A stretch of 64,000 bases of DNA from Lepidonotus clava (GCA_936440205.1 OW387146.1:23932458-23996457); one strand, 5' to 3'. Shown: positions 24,801-39,800, numbered from the stretch's first letter. Notes: generated from the sequence alone by a model not told the origin. Program-made: numbers and translations.

Positions 24801-27800
24801 ATCGTAGCCCTGTACGACCTGGTCCCTTGCGAAGTTATTCAACATGTTTAATATTTTCGTAGAGATCCTGTACGATCCTGGACAAGATTGCTTGCGAAAA
24901 TGATCGTAATGGACCCCCGGAATGGACCTGCCATACCAGTGTGAATGCTATGCGATCAATTTCTCTAGCCTGCGATTATTTTCTCTCCCATGAGATTATT
25001 ATCATATATAGGCATGAGACAGAATTTTTGCTGGTATCTGCGACAGGTTCATTGGCCAGGGCTAATGGGGCTTAAGGGAGAGTAGCGGAGGCAAAAATGG
25101 CTGAGGTGTGACAGGGTGCCTTCTCACTCACCTCTTCCTGTCGTCGTTTCCGTATCCGGTCTGACTTTCCTGCTGCGCATGTAGCATCACGTGACTTCCG
25201 GCCAGTGCCCCCATGCCCGCCAGGTTGGACTGGCGGGGACGCTGGTCCTGCGCATGCGTACTCGAGTCGTTCCGGTTGTGTCGGAGTACGACTGGATTGT
25301 ATACCTCAGCTGCCACCTAGCAAGGGGAAAAAAGAGTCTAGAGTACAGGGCGGATACAGAATTATTGCAAGAGGGGCGCCTACATTAAAAAGAAATCCTG
25401 GGGCGCCCTTTAGGGATGCCAGTTTTTTTTATTGAAAAAGTAATAGGCCTATTTGTTCCCCCCCCCCTCAAAAAACACAACACAAAACACAAACACACAA
25501 AAACAAAACACAAAAAAAAACAACAAATGGGGGCCGGTTGCTGACCCCATGCGCACCTCTAAATCCATCCATGCATGGGCTATATCGCATAGAATGGAGC
25601 TGTACATAGTGCTATCAATGCCCCAAGCATATATACCTTTGTAGAATTCAAGAAAGCCTATACATGTCCCTCGCTGTTATAATTGTAGGCCTATACCCCC
25701 TATTTTATAGAAAAAAAAACTAAATTAATACATAGTCTTAGTGATAACAAAATACATTCAAAACGGCACCCTGTAATTGTATACGTTATCAATGTAATGA
25801 ATCACCTATGTAGTAATCGCATAATGCATTTGGCGCTATTCATACATTTTAAGTCACCCCTTGTGTCTACTGTGAAATAGGCCTAATGAGACGTTTGGCA
25901 TGACATACCTGTATATCTTGTCGATTGTTATCAACATTCATATAGCCTCCATATTCTTGTGCATACTGATCTGCATATTCCTCTTGTCCGTCTTCAAATC
26001 CGCCATTTTCATATCCGCCATTTTCATTTCCATAATCTCCATCATATCCATAGGCGCCTTCCGAATAGTCATACCCAGCAGCCTCGTTTCCATTGTTGCC
26101 ATGGTTACCATAATCTCGATAATCTTCTCCGTCCCTGTACGCCGTGTTTCGCTGCGTGTAACCCCTGTGCGTCTCCTGGTTCATGCCCGGATGTAAGACG
26201 TAGGTATTGGGCTCTGCTACAGACGCCCGGATGTGAGCCTCTTTCTGGTTGTCGTCTGGTGTCCACGACATCCGGTCGGCGTATCTGCGTCCTACGTCAT
26301 CACTGTACCGGTTCATTATGTTACGACGGTCGTCTCTGGGCTGAAAAAGAAAAGTAGGCCTATACATCAAAAGATGAGTTTTTTTCCCGTGGTTTATTGA
26401 TATAGGCCTATGGGAATCAATTATGGCATAGGTTGTGGATTTAAGAATTATTACAGAGCCCAGTGTAATTGGGTTTTTTTTTTTTTGAAAGCGGATCCAG
26501 AGATTTTCAAAAGGTTGGTATTGGCACCCTATTTGTGCCCTAGGGTTTACATTTGAAAAAAAATGTAAAAGGCGAAGGACACCCCAAAAGCATTATAGAC
26601 GTTGTGCAGATGACGTCACATGTCTCAAAATAAGCTGGCCGCTATGTTGATGATCAATCAATAGTCAATATTATATACAATTTTAAGGCATTTAGAGTAG
26701 TAAATATTTATGTTAAATTTGGTAACAGCAACCTCACTGAATCATAATTGACGATTTTTACCAGTTAGACTTGATAAATTTTGTATTTATTGACAGCCAT
26801 GTGCTCATGATCACCACGTGGTGATCACCAAAAGGTGATCACGTGACCGCGTCTGCACAAGGTCTATATCCCCCCCCCCCCTCGCCAAATCCGTCGCAGG
26901 AAGCAGTCAACAGAAGCCATGAGGCATTGGACAGCCTAGGCCTATACAAGAACACATTCCCTTTCAAGTTCAAACAATGAAACCAAACCAGACGTTTCTA
27001 TAAAACCCACATTCAAAGTTCACAATAAGACCCACTGCAACCTCACCTTTCTGCGCATGACCGTCGGCACTTCCGGTGCGCCGTACTTCCGGTAGTAGAG
27101 GGCGGCGCCGACGACGATGGCGACGACGAGGAGCCCCCCGAGTACCCCGCCGACGATGGCCCCGACGGGCGGGGGCGCCGGGGTCGGCAGAGGGGGGCCG
27201 ACTGCACATAACAAAAAAAGTATTTAGATTGTTTGTTTATATAGGCTATATATGTATTACATATGGCATGCGACACAAGGGGCGTCGGCAGAGAATTTTT
27301 TTTATTCATATTGTATAATACCATAATGAATATATCATTTTATATATGACACAGGGGCGGTCTGCTGAGGAAATATAATGTTCATAATTATTGTGTGTAT
27401 ATATGTATACATACATACACACATACATACATACACACAGACACAGACACACACAGACACACACAGACACACACACACATACATACATACATACATACAT
27501 ACATACATACATACATACATTGTTAAGACCATATTTGATCTTTAAATTGTTAAGACCATATTTGATCTATATCTAGGGGCCTCTTCAGAGGAAATATGAT
27601 ATCAATATTGCAATGTCTATATTGCACGATACATTATTTAATATATGATATCATGATATACAATGTAGGGGTCATATGCAGAGGAAATATGATATTCATA
27701 TCTTATATATATATAGCATAATACATTATATAATATATTTTATAGTACTTAAATTGTTTGATATAATTCCAAATATTCATAATCATATAATATTTAACTA

Positions 27801-30800
27801 ACATAGTAAATGACGCAATTACATGAATATGGGTTAATGGTTGGAGGTTGTGTCATATTGCTAAAGTCATGATGTATAATTTCTATATAGAATTGGTATT
27901 ATTAAAACTGAAATGTTATAAGAAGTAAAGAAACATAAGAGACATTGCATCTCACGATCCAGCCACAACCCAGATGTAAGCACAAACCCATTTATCTTAT
28001 GAGTGTAACAGCGATGTGATGCACAGACCCAAGTGATGTAGCAGTCTGTGTCACAGAAACAATCCGCAGAAGCTGGGATTCCCCATGACAAACCAGGGAT
28101 ATGCTGATCAGGCATGACTAGTCAGACACTGACATAAACATCCTGTATCAAACGTATAAGAGCTCCAGCCATCGCCCACCGGCGGGAGTCCTTGCAGGTC
28201 AGTCATTAGGATCGGTCAGGAACGACGGAACGTTGAGACAGAGACGACCCAACCACCCAGCAGGTCTCGCTGAAACACCATCCCCATGTAGCCATAAGGG
28301 CACTAGGCTATAGGGCCTTTGCTCTATGAGCCTATCTCCATGCTCCCAGAGCAACAGTAACATTCAGGACAATGTGAACTCAAATGACAAAAACATTCAG
28401 GACAAACATTATACATTTGGACCATTATTGAATATGTGCTCTATGTGTATACCTGCAGGATACAGTTAAACTTGTGTCAACTTCAGAATAAAACTTACAT
28501 CCAACTCTACACTACAACTTATCTGACCATTCTTCATCATTAAACAATCACTATTATAGTTGTAGGCGTAAAGCCTATTTTCTATTATTTTTTAGAAATA
28601 GGCCTATGTTTATTGTATATCTTCAGACGAATCTGTTCTTCCAGATATTACAGTAATACAAATCTCATTCGTACAATATACAATCAGTGGTGTATCAATA
28701 GTTATAGGGGTGGATTCATGATTTTGCAAAGGGGCTATACGGCATGGCAATACTGGAGACGGGGGCGGTTTTCATTTAAAAGGTCCAAATGTCAGAACAA
28801 GTTTTCAGAGCCCTATAATCATAAATAAAATACTGAGATCTGTAAATATATAATTAACAACCCAGAATGCTTTGTAAAAAAAAACACGAGAAGATGAAAT
28901 AAAAAGATCAAAATGTAACTCAAAACTCAGCAAGTGCAAATCTTTGCTAACATCATCAAACACTCATTATTAGTAAAGTAGTCCCGTAACTTACCTGCAG
29001 TGCGGATGGCGACAGTCAGGGCCGCATCACTCTTGCCGTACTTGTTGTCTCCATACACCTTCAGAGTATAGTTCGTGTTAGGTCCAAAGCCCTTGACCTT
29101 AAGGTGAACAATTGGTTGACCTGCAGTCCAGAGTGCGTAGATTTCCGGTCTTGTGACCTCGACCTCCGACCAATCTGACCCCTGCTGACCTTCAGCCGAC
29201 CTTGACACACTGAAGGTCAGGAGGTCGCCGCCGTCGTAACCTTGGATACAGGTCAAGGCCACCTCGCGGTCACTGACCTTGGTGACGTCACAACTTTGGG
29301 GAGGATCGGGTTTTCCTATAGAACAGAATGATAAGTATGTTTTTTTAGTTATTGGGGTAGTATATACAATTATCCCTAAGCCCATTTCAGTAACGAAGGT
29401 ATTTTATTAAAGGTCCTATTTGAATTTGTATCCAGAAAAAATGGATACAAACTCTTGTATGCATGGGCTAGTATTTCTGGAGTGCATGGAAATCAAAAAC
29501 ATGGAAATGGACATTTATGGAAAGAGCAAATGTTTTGAATTAAGTGAGACATGGTTATCATATGTTTATTTACAATCATAATGCCCTTTAATCTATAACA
29601 ATATTCGAAAGTTGCCATTTTTATGTTATGATATTGCCAGAAGTTCTTCAGGAGGCCTACTAGTGTGGTGGTTCTCATCCCCACTTATGATTAAATGATT
29701 GGTAAATTAAGTATAGTTTAAATAGGAAAAGATTGAGGGTGTGCACAGTTGTTCTTGACTCTTGGCTAATAACATCAGAAAACATACCTGGTTTCAGCAG
29801 ATGGATTCCAAATCTCTCTCCCCCTTCTGAGTTTAGGGCTGAACACGTATAATCCCCATAATCAGTATCGTGAACCATTTTTACACGTAGCCTCGACACT
29901 GATTGGCTGTTCTCGATCACGTGACGTGAGTCGTTGACGACATCCCGGCCATTGAAGATCCAGGAAACCTTTGGTGCGGGATAGCCATGGGCCCAGCATT
30001 CCAAGGTGGCAGCTTGTCCAATGTGGCCGGCATACTTAGTTAGAGCGTAATTAGCCAGCCGAGGTTTGTCTGTAAAATATAGACAGCTAATATTGGAGTT
30101 TGCCATTAACTTGTATATGTAAGTGAACATTAGAGTTATGCCTGGTCCCCACTTGGGCGATTAAATTCAAAAATCGACGGCTACTAATGTGGTTAATCGC
30201 CTAGCGACATACTAAAAAGTTGCGCTGTCATGTCTGCCGACTAAACCACTAGTTGCCGTGGTTTTCTGACAAAATATTTTACATGTAAAATTTTTTGCAC
30301 TCGTCGCCAGCGATTTGTGCAGTTATTCGTAGGTCAACGTACTAAAGTGTCCTCTTGTCGTCCGGCGATTAAGTACAAGAGCGTTCCAACGTGGTGATTA
30401 ATTTTTAGTAGCCCGTTGTCTAGTTAGTCACCCGGTGACCAATATTTCGTCCTTGGTCGCCGGGAAAACCTACTAGTCGCCGTCATTAATCGCCCAAGTG
30501 GGGACGGGGCATTTCAAAGGTTCTTCACACAGGCTAATGCATGATAAAATAATTATTTAAAATATATAAATAAGAAAAGCATATTACTTCATTATTCAAA
30601 TATATCATCATATCTTTAAACTGTAAAATCATTATACATGTACAATCTTACTTATGATTAAATTTTGGATCCCCGCCAAAAGATTCGAGAACATGTACAG
30701 CCATTGATTTTGGTTAGGAAAAGGGGGAGAGGTTCATACAGGATATTGATATTGGACATTGTCAAATTATCGTCACGACATTATATTATTGCAATGCCTC

Positions 30801-33800
30801 GACAATGACTTTTGGAGCATTGTGAATGTTTTATGGCAGGGTTTGGGTTGCATTGATCTACCGTGGAATTCTAAAGCCCATTCTCCACTAATAGGCGCTA
30901 ATAGAAAAAGGGGGGGGGGGGGGAAGCGCCCCCCTATTTTTTTGAATTTTTTTTTTGATTTTTTTTTTGAATTTTACATTAAAAAAATCTTAAATTGCCC
31001 CAAAAAGGTGAGGGTGTATGCCCCCGCGCCCCCCCTCTAAATGTGCCACTGGGTACTTGCGTTGGGTCAAAGCAAGTCCCACCACAAATAACTTTATATA
31101 GGTTTTCTAAGGATTGCTTGTGGTGGGGGAAATGCAAATTGCTTGCAGTGCCGAAAAAGTCCACCACAAAAATTAATGATCCCCCCACCGCATAGCGAAA
31201 TATGGGCTTTATGGTCACCATCCAGGTAATTAAAAACACAAAAATGAAGAGGTAAGAGTAACTCACACTGGACCAGGAGCTGGACTTGGCCTGTATCTGT
31301 CCATGGCTGATTCCCCGCAGGGTAGTTGGAAGCTGAACAGGTGTATATACCTCCGTTTTCAGGTCTCACAGCAGTAAACACCAGCGTCTTGTTGGTACTG
31401 ACCACTTCTGAACGATCTCTTAGTTTCCATGTGTACTCCTTCAATAAAATGTGTAATATTTTGTATGGTGACACCTATCAAATAGAATATTTCTGGGGTG
31501 GCGAGAGATATGACCTTTATGGTGCAACAGTTATAAGACCTTGGTGTCATGATAATTATGTCACCAAGGTCTCATAACTGTTGCACCATAAAGTAATATT
31601 GTTACTATGAATACCAGCAGGTACAGGGGCGGATCCAGAGCCAGTGCTCTAGGGAGGTGGGGGGGGGACAAACTCTGACCCCCATTATAAAAATGTAAAT
31701 AAAAAACACCAGATTTGCACAGATCTTAAGATGCCAAAATTTTCTCCATTTGGTCTGGGGGAGGGGGTGGGTGGGGGGGGGGGGGGGGGGGAGCAATTGC
31801 CCCTTTTGCCCCCCCCCTGGATCCGCCACTGAGGTATTGAAACCATTACATTTCAGTTGCTCACTTAACATCGTCCAGTCACTTAATTATGATGTATCAA
31901 GAAGGATTTCTTTTAATAAATATTGTATATTTATTCATGACCATACTGAATCACCTCTTATTATTTGCTAATTGCTCAATTAATCATCAATCACCTATGT
32001 TGCAAGTAAATATATTTGATTATTCATTTGAAGTGTGCTATGAGTGCAATTCAGTAGCGAGGCCACATAGTTTCATCAGACAATTGGATATTCATGAGAC
32101 ATAAAATCTCGCAACAAAACAAAGCACACAATTCTTTTTTGAACTTAGTAAAAAGAATAGAGTCAGCAAACATTTGATAAAGTTCAATGGTATTTGCAGC
32201 CTAATACTTCATATATAGTATCCTATATAACTTCATTGGTGGCTCGTTGCACAATGATTTTCGTAACAAAGAAAATAAAAAAACAACGTAACAACGAACG
32301 TTTTGAAACATTTTTTTTATATTTAGAATGCCCTCAAAGAGCTGTAACTTTTACTGAATCTTTTCTATTTTTTCCCTTTTTATAACAGTTTACAGATATA
32401 AATTTCATTCATTAGAACCAGAGACATTGCATTTTCGTTACAACAAAACATTTCTTTATTAAGCAAATGTCCATTGTGCTTTTGTTGTTTGATCCTCACA
32501 ACGAAAATCCATTGTGCAACGGGCCACGGGGAAATCATAATACTTTTTTTTTACAGTTTCACATTGTAGGCTCAGCTTATGTTTGTGAATCAATGTTCCA
32601 AGCACATTTTTTGCACTTTTTACTGTTTACAACATGTTGCAATGGCAGCCATCTCAATTTCATATACTGTCTTTATCATTTGTTTTTACATTAATCAATA
32701 TTTTAAGAATGTATAAATTTACCACTGCTTCAGGGTTGCCTTCCGTTTCACACAGAATGTTGACCTCCTGATGCTCTTTAAAGGTGACTGATGTTGGTAG
32801 CTTGACTGTAACCCCATCTTGAATTTTAAAAGACAACAAAACGAATTAGTAGTGTGTATCTATTAGTCGAGACAAAGTTTGGGGGGGCGCGAGGGTGGTG
32901 GAGTGGTTAGCGCGATCGCTTCGCATGCGGGCGGACCGAGTTCGACCCTGCATTGGGCTGGGCTAGTGCTTCCACTGCACCTCCTTGCGTCTCCCCTGTG
33001 ACAACAACAGGGTTATCAAAGGCCTTGTGCCACCGGCTGTTGTGTGTATGGCCCTGTCTATGGGACCATGCACATTAAAGAACACCTGCCTCGGTAAATG
33101 TGTAGGGGTATGGTCTCTACCTTCTCATAGATTCGATTACCATCACCACCCTTGATATGACCCTGGCAGTTAAATAGGGTGTAAAGCAACCAATAACCAA
33201 CCAACCAAAGTTTGGGGATAACACTAAACTTGACAAGTTCAAATGATGGACGACAGCGGTATTTGTTACAGTGAAATGTTGATAGAATGTCTCAGTGTGA
33301 TCAATATGTTTCGATTTCATTACAGTCTTTGTTAAGATAGATAAAAACCCAGTGTTCAAAGGGATATATAGAAGTAATTGGTTGGTTAAAGGGAACCACA
33401 ACCAATAAATTTAACGAAATTTTCCAAACATATCCCCGTGTATATAGGCTATGTATATATACATTTGTGTGTACACACATGGCATTTCCCCCTCTCTTTG
33501 TACTTTAGGGGTTCACCAAAAGGGTGGGGGTTAGGACCCCCTGGACCCCCTCGGATCCGTCCCTGCTTTACTCACATACAACTGGACAAACCCCATTCAC
33601 GACAAACTAAAACTATTGCCCCATACCAACTAGGCGATTTGGGCCTCGTCGCCCGTCAGTATGCTATATTGAAACGAACATGTTTGATAAAATCGTTGGG
33701 CGAATCTTTGGGCGATTTTCCTGGCAATTCATATCAAACATGCACATTTCAATATAGCATACTGACGGGCGATAAGAGGAAAATTCGATCGCCGAGGCCC

Positions 33801-36800
33801 AAATCGCCTAGTGGGTATGGGGCTTAAGTGTGATACCTACAATGCACGTCAACAGAACACGACTTGGTGCCTGTTCCCTTTGCATTCCTGGCAGTGCAAG
33901 TGTAGTTCCCAGATTGTCTCCTCATTATGTTGTTTATCTCGAGCCTGGTCTGGTTGGTCTGGAGGACTCCTCCAGTGGGTGAGCTCCACCTGGTGAGGCT
34001 GAAGCCTGGGTAGGCATTGATCTGACACATCAGGGTGGCCTGCTTACTTTCCAGTACCGCATAGCCATTGGTACAACTGGCAATGGTGATCTCCGGTACA
34101 ACTGGAAATGGTAAAAATAATAGTATGAAATGGTATGAAATGGTATGAAATGGTATGAAATGGTTTGAAATGGTATGAAATGGTATGGAATGGTATGAAA
34201 TGGTATGGAATGGTATGAAATGGTATGAAATGGTACATTGGCAGGAATTCAGAATAACTGAAAATGGTCGTTCATATAAAAACATGATTAATGGACCTCA
34301 GATGCATAACCCTTTATAGTACAGCTGGTAATTGTAATTTCAGGTGCAACTGGAATTGGTTACATAATACCAAATGGTATAGTGGAAAAAATAAAACCAC
34401 TGAATACTGTGGTTATGTAAGAGCAAAACAATAGGTGCAAGTGGCAATGATAATCTCTAGTCTCATGGCAATGTTGTTTTCAGTTGTATAGTTGCAGTAT
34501 GTGAACAGACTGTGACTAGGATGATTACAATAATTGAACCATGTGGTTGAATGATTCCTTGACCCTTGCACCCTAGATCTCGATTTCCCATTGTCTTTCC
34601 TGATTATATATGATAGTTTATAAAAGGAGAGACATAACATTAGAGACATTGAATTACTGTTTAAACAGACAGAACTGGTGGAAAACGACCTTAAGCCAAT
34701 ATACCACTAAACTATTGAGACTAGCGAAAATTTAATGTTCGGTTTTAATCAGAAATAATTATGTAAACCCATGCATGTTACATACCATTTGAAAGAGTAT
34801 TTAAAATCCTTTCCTAATGCAATACAATATCTACAATTTGCCCTGGTTCTTGTCGGTGATTTTGTTTAAATCACAGTTAAAATGGAAATAAAATACAGTT
34901 TTTTATACTCACAAAGGACGGACATGGAGTAGGAGGCAGTGCGGGGGTCTCCGGCATCGTTACTGGCCGTACATACAAAGGCCTGGCCATGATCGTCCTT
35001 CCGAACCTTCCACGTTAGCTTAGCCCAACTCTCTCCATCCCAAGTAGTGGAGATACTCTGAGAAGTAACAACAAAAATGGGAATTCTTTATTAAGTGAGG
35101 AACTCTGAACACAGAAAATCAAGGTTCTGAAAGAAATCTGTATCTGCGAAATTTGAATTTGATATAAAATTGACAAGTTATTGTGTATTGTGCCATGTTG
35201 TATGAATAGGTTGTAATTACATTTCTGACCCATTTACTTTAAAAAAATAAGTGAGGTAAGGGCATATAGGTATTATTAGAAGGCGTGTATCACTTCGGTT
35301 AAATTTTACAGAAAATGTTGAAAATGTTGATTGACAACACAGAAATTGGAATTAGCATTCACAGACAGGCATTACTGCCCTCTGGGGCAATAACTGATCT
35401 TTTATTCACTGATTTCTGAGAGGGCAGGGCAATGGTGAGGGTGTAAAGAGGATGTAATCCTGATATTCAAAAAATATAATTCTAACTATGTGCTGGGGTT
35501 ACTCAGCCTACCCCCTTATCTCTGTAACCACAGGTAAGTGATGAGTCATTGCCTCTCAATATAATAATGTTGAGAGGCAATGACTCATCAATATATAATA
35601 TATAATAAACAATATATTATATTTTTGTTATGTTATGTTATGATATAATACTATGTGTGGATATATGACTGAAAACTAGTCTATATACCCTGTATCCAAT
35701 ATTGTATCCTATCTTTATCATTAATATCATTATCTCACTGAGACAATATCGCTCATGTCAAATCCTCGATAATTAATAATACATCTATTGATTGGCCAAG
35801 TTGTACCAAGGTTGGCCATCTTGGAAGATCAGGGTATATTTCCTCAAAGATAAGCTTAGGAATAAAGTTTAGAAAGAAAAAAACAATTTCTCTGACCTTT
35901 TGTGAGTCAAGCGGCTTGAGACCCCTGGTCCACTGGAGGCTGGGGGGAGGCCAGGTGTTCCGGGTACTACAGGTGAGGTCAACCTGCTGACCTTCCTCCA
36001 GGTCACCCACTGGAGATGGGGTCACCTCGGGCAAGGGCCGAGCTGGAACAGAATTAAAACAATTATTAAAAAAAAACAGACCAACTTGCCGAAAAGTTGT
36101 GATTTCAAAAGCTTTAATTGTAAGATATTCAATATCAATGTAAAAACCCTACAAAATGTAGAAAAAGTGTTTAAAAGTACCACTTGAAGAACCTCGCCAC
36201 CCCTTTTTTAGGTTGAAATTCTTGAAATTATGAGCAAAGGTTCCCCTTGAGGAACCTCGCCCCCCCCCCGACAGCAGAACCTGTTTACTGGCCTGATATA
36301 GCACCAATTGATTCATGTTACTTATCTGCCATGGATTTAATATACAAACGGAGACATATTTGCAATGATAATCATGCTGACAGAATAGCTGGGCCTGCTC
36401 AGTACCCGCGTCGTCAAGTTCACCAATGTCAATATTTATTTTTTCTTATGATTTTTTTCTACATCAAAAAAGTGTCCTGAAATGCTTATAAATGTCATTC
36501 ATATAAAATTATATTAACCTTTGACGGTGAGATTCATTGTGCCCCTGTATGTTTCCTGGAAGAAGTCTGTGACCACCAGACCGTAGTTTCCCATGTCCCA
36601 AAGTGTGATTCCAGTTATTGTGAAGGAAACCTGGAAATGTAGAATTTCTTTTTATTACTATTATTTTATTTATTCATACAGGATACAATTCAAACAGTGT
36701 GTCTGGTCTCCCATTGCAGTCCTGTGGAGCATTTGGGTACAATTCCATGCAGGGGTCATCCAAATGTTCCCTTTTTTGTTCTGCACTGCATGGGACTCGA

Positions 36801-39800
36801 ACCCATGCAGTGGCAATGCCAATGGGTGGTACCAATGCTTCAAGGACGTTGGCCACCCCAACCCCCTTATACTATTATATACCAGTCATCGGGACAGTTA
36901 TATATCAGTATTGATCAGTATTGCACATATTTGTAAACCCACAAATATTTTAAATGATGTGCTCAGACTTTAGAATATAGCATTAGGGCTATACAGCGTA
37001 CGTCCAGAAACATGCTATTTCTCAGACACAATCCAAGCAACAGTTCTGTGATATATCTAAGATATAACGCTGGCAGACCTGGGCACCGTCCTACAAAAAG
37101 TTACGCACATGATACATTTATGAATAGTTCATTCCACAAACAAGATACACACAGATGATATATTGCTGCATACTTTGCATGGCATTCAAAAGTGCAACCG
37201 CAAGTACCACCGCAAGGTATTACCTATATTCCATGATGCAGTGCTTATTTGTACTTGCAATGGATATTAGAACTGACCACAACAAGCATTAGTAGAATAT
37301 GGGCTTAATGTATAATAGCAGAAACAGATTCCTGCTGAAATTTGTTACCAGTATGTACTTACCCATTCATTATGGCCGGGCTCAAAGTCCTCGACTCTGT
37401 CTCTGGATCTTAATCTACAGCTGTCAGTGAGAGATTCATTCTGAAGAAACAAAATATGCATTAAGTCCATAAGTCAAAAGTTATAAACCTCGGAATATGA
37501 AATGAGAAAGTGATGCATCCAAAACCTTTCTTTTAAATTTGAATGAGTGTCAGACTTAGCAATGTTATCAGGGTATAAATTGTCTGGAGACTATGCCATT
37601 TCTTGTTATTTTTAAGAATAATAATGATATCTTTCTCTAGGAAATCAGCGCAACTAAATGAGAAAGCACTACCTAACTATCATTTGACTCTAAGGTTTGG
37701 AATGCAGCAATAGATTAGGGAGATATTACACCAAATTATATATAACAATCATCCGTAATAATTGGAAGAACACATTTTCATCGTAATTTTAATGAATGTG
37801 TCAATACTTTTCCCCACCATAGATAGCCTGTTTACTACATCGTACCTGCAGACTTGCCTAGATCAAGATGAATCTTGGGAAATATGTAGACAAGTCCAAG
37901 GCCTTAAGCATTGTCCTACATTTTCTCAATAATCGTGACATCCTTTGTGGTTTAACTTTGTGGAAAACTAAAGGCCGTATTCCACATACCGAAAGTGCGC
38001 TGCCGATTTCCTGCAGATACACTATCGGCAGTTCTGATATACTTTCGGCAGCCCTGCCAATAAAATTTACGAACATGTTGGTAATTTATTCCTGCCGATT
38101 TTGGACTGGTTGCCGAAATTGCGTTATCGGCCCCCGAAAGTGCAATATCGCAATATTTCGCAATATTTCGCATTTTCGGCGGCCGAAAGTATGCCGAAAG
38201 TCTGGGCCGCCGGTATAGAATGTTTCCATGGAGATGGTCATTTTCGGCACCGCTCACTTTCGGTATGTGGAATACGGGCTAAACAATGAATGATTTTTGA
38301 AAATGTATGTTTATTGACTTCATATTTTGTTTAGGTTGGTTTGAAACTATATCCACTACAGATAGAAATATGTAAAATATTCATGTTTTTCTATTGATTT
38401 CCCAGATTTCTGTCTACAAAATAAAAAGTCAAACACCAAAACTTACCACCCACTGCCCTTTGTAGTACTTGGCCTGGCAAAGGAGGGCCGACGAAGTGTC
38501 GTTGTAAAACTCAATCTTGACGTCTTTATAAGCCTCATAGTCACTGGAGTTAGACCTCCAGTCCGGGGGCCACGGTTGTATCTGTTCAATTAGAATGGCA
38601 ACCGAAAAAGGAATCTTTATATTGAAAATAATACATTTGTCAAGTAATCTTACAAAAGTATTTGGCTTTCCAGTAACAAAAACTAGCTAAATGGAGTTAT
38701 TGAATTTTTAATAAGTGTGATACGATAAACGTACAGTATGATTTGGTTCAAGTAACTATAACAGGGAAATCAATCACAACAACAAAAACATGGATGATCT
38801 GGAGTGTGCTAAGCTGGGAATTTGAAACTAAATGTATCTCAGCCCATAATAGGAACATTTTTAAATGATCTGTATCATTTCAAAGGAATGTAATTAAAAT
38901 TCATGCTTTCATAGGTCACCAACTCCCACTTTTGGTCATATGTTGTCATTAGGGATAGATTACTCAATGTGAAAGATAATGTTGTAATTGTAGATTACAT
39001 CACTCATTTTGTAGGATCATGTTGTTATTATATTAGATAACGTTACTCACTGTGTAGGATAATGTTGTAGCCTGCCGTCCCGTCTCATCATAAACGATTT
39101 CGTGACTTGATGACTCAACAACGAACTTGTCTAAAAAAAGAGAAAGAATAGACTGTTTAGGGTGAGAGTTTGTAAATGAGATGCAGACTTTCTGGTGATT
39201 ATTGCTGCTTTACTTCTATAGGCCCTACCTCTAGGACACATGACTAGAAGAAATTAATCATCTTCTAAACTACCAGAACTAAACAATCAAAGCTTCTGAA
39301 TTCGAAGCCACGAGAATTTTAGTTTAATTGCCCAATGGTTCCCCCTTAAAACTTTTGGGTGATTTCTATTAATTTCCATCTCAGTACAGGGACGGATTTA
39401 TGGGGGGGGGGGGACACCTGAGGCGCACGCCCCTCCTAATTTTGGCCAAATATAGATTTTTTTAATGTAAAATTCTCGGACCAGAGGTACAGCAGAAATT
39501 TTCACAATAGGGCGCCCCCCCTTGAAAATGTCTGGATCCGTCCCTGTCAGTCGTCCATATATAACGTCGCTCAGTGGAAACGGGCTTTACACAAATGAAT
39601 TAAATTAATCTCATTAAGCAATGACAACCGCAATCGATGATATAGCCCATATCCCATGAGAAACATGCTTAATTGCCAGCTCAGGTCATTGTCTAATGAC
39701 GTCCTCTTTATTGCACAAAACGCTTTAAATCATCCAATCAATTTGATATTGCGGAATTTGATCCCATGTTCTCCAACTTCAAGTCTGACACCTATCTGAC

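Larger units (their letters stand above)
28995..36042 (-). other. Extracellular Ig and FNIII exons of the receptor
   Basis: Each Ig unit shows the B-strand Cys, the C-strand Trp and the DxGxYxC-type F-strand: for example VDLTC...LQW...FVCTA (exons 6-7), NYTCTA (exon 8), ILCE...TW...GIYTCSA (exons 9-10) and LECW...VSW...YGDYTCSA (exon 11, a whole Ig domain in one exon). Exon 12 holds one FNIII domain (PDPPQSC start, [14 protein letters not shown] end). Most units begin in phase 1, the pattern that allows Ig exons to be shuffled. Several N-glycosylation sites (NQT, NYT, NKT, NDS) are present. Confidence 0.85.

Noticed and set aside
27306-27576. Tyr/Val/Cys- and Thr/His-repeat frames
   Set aside because: They are translations of CATA/CA microsatellite DNA.
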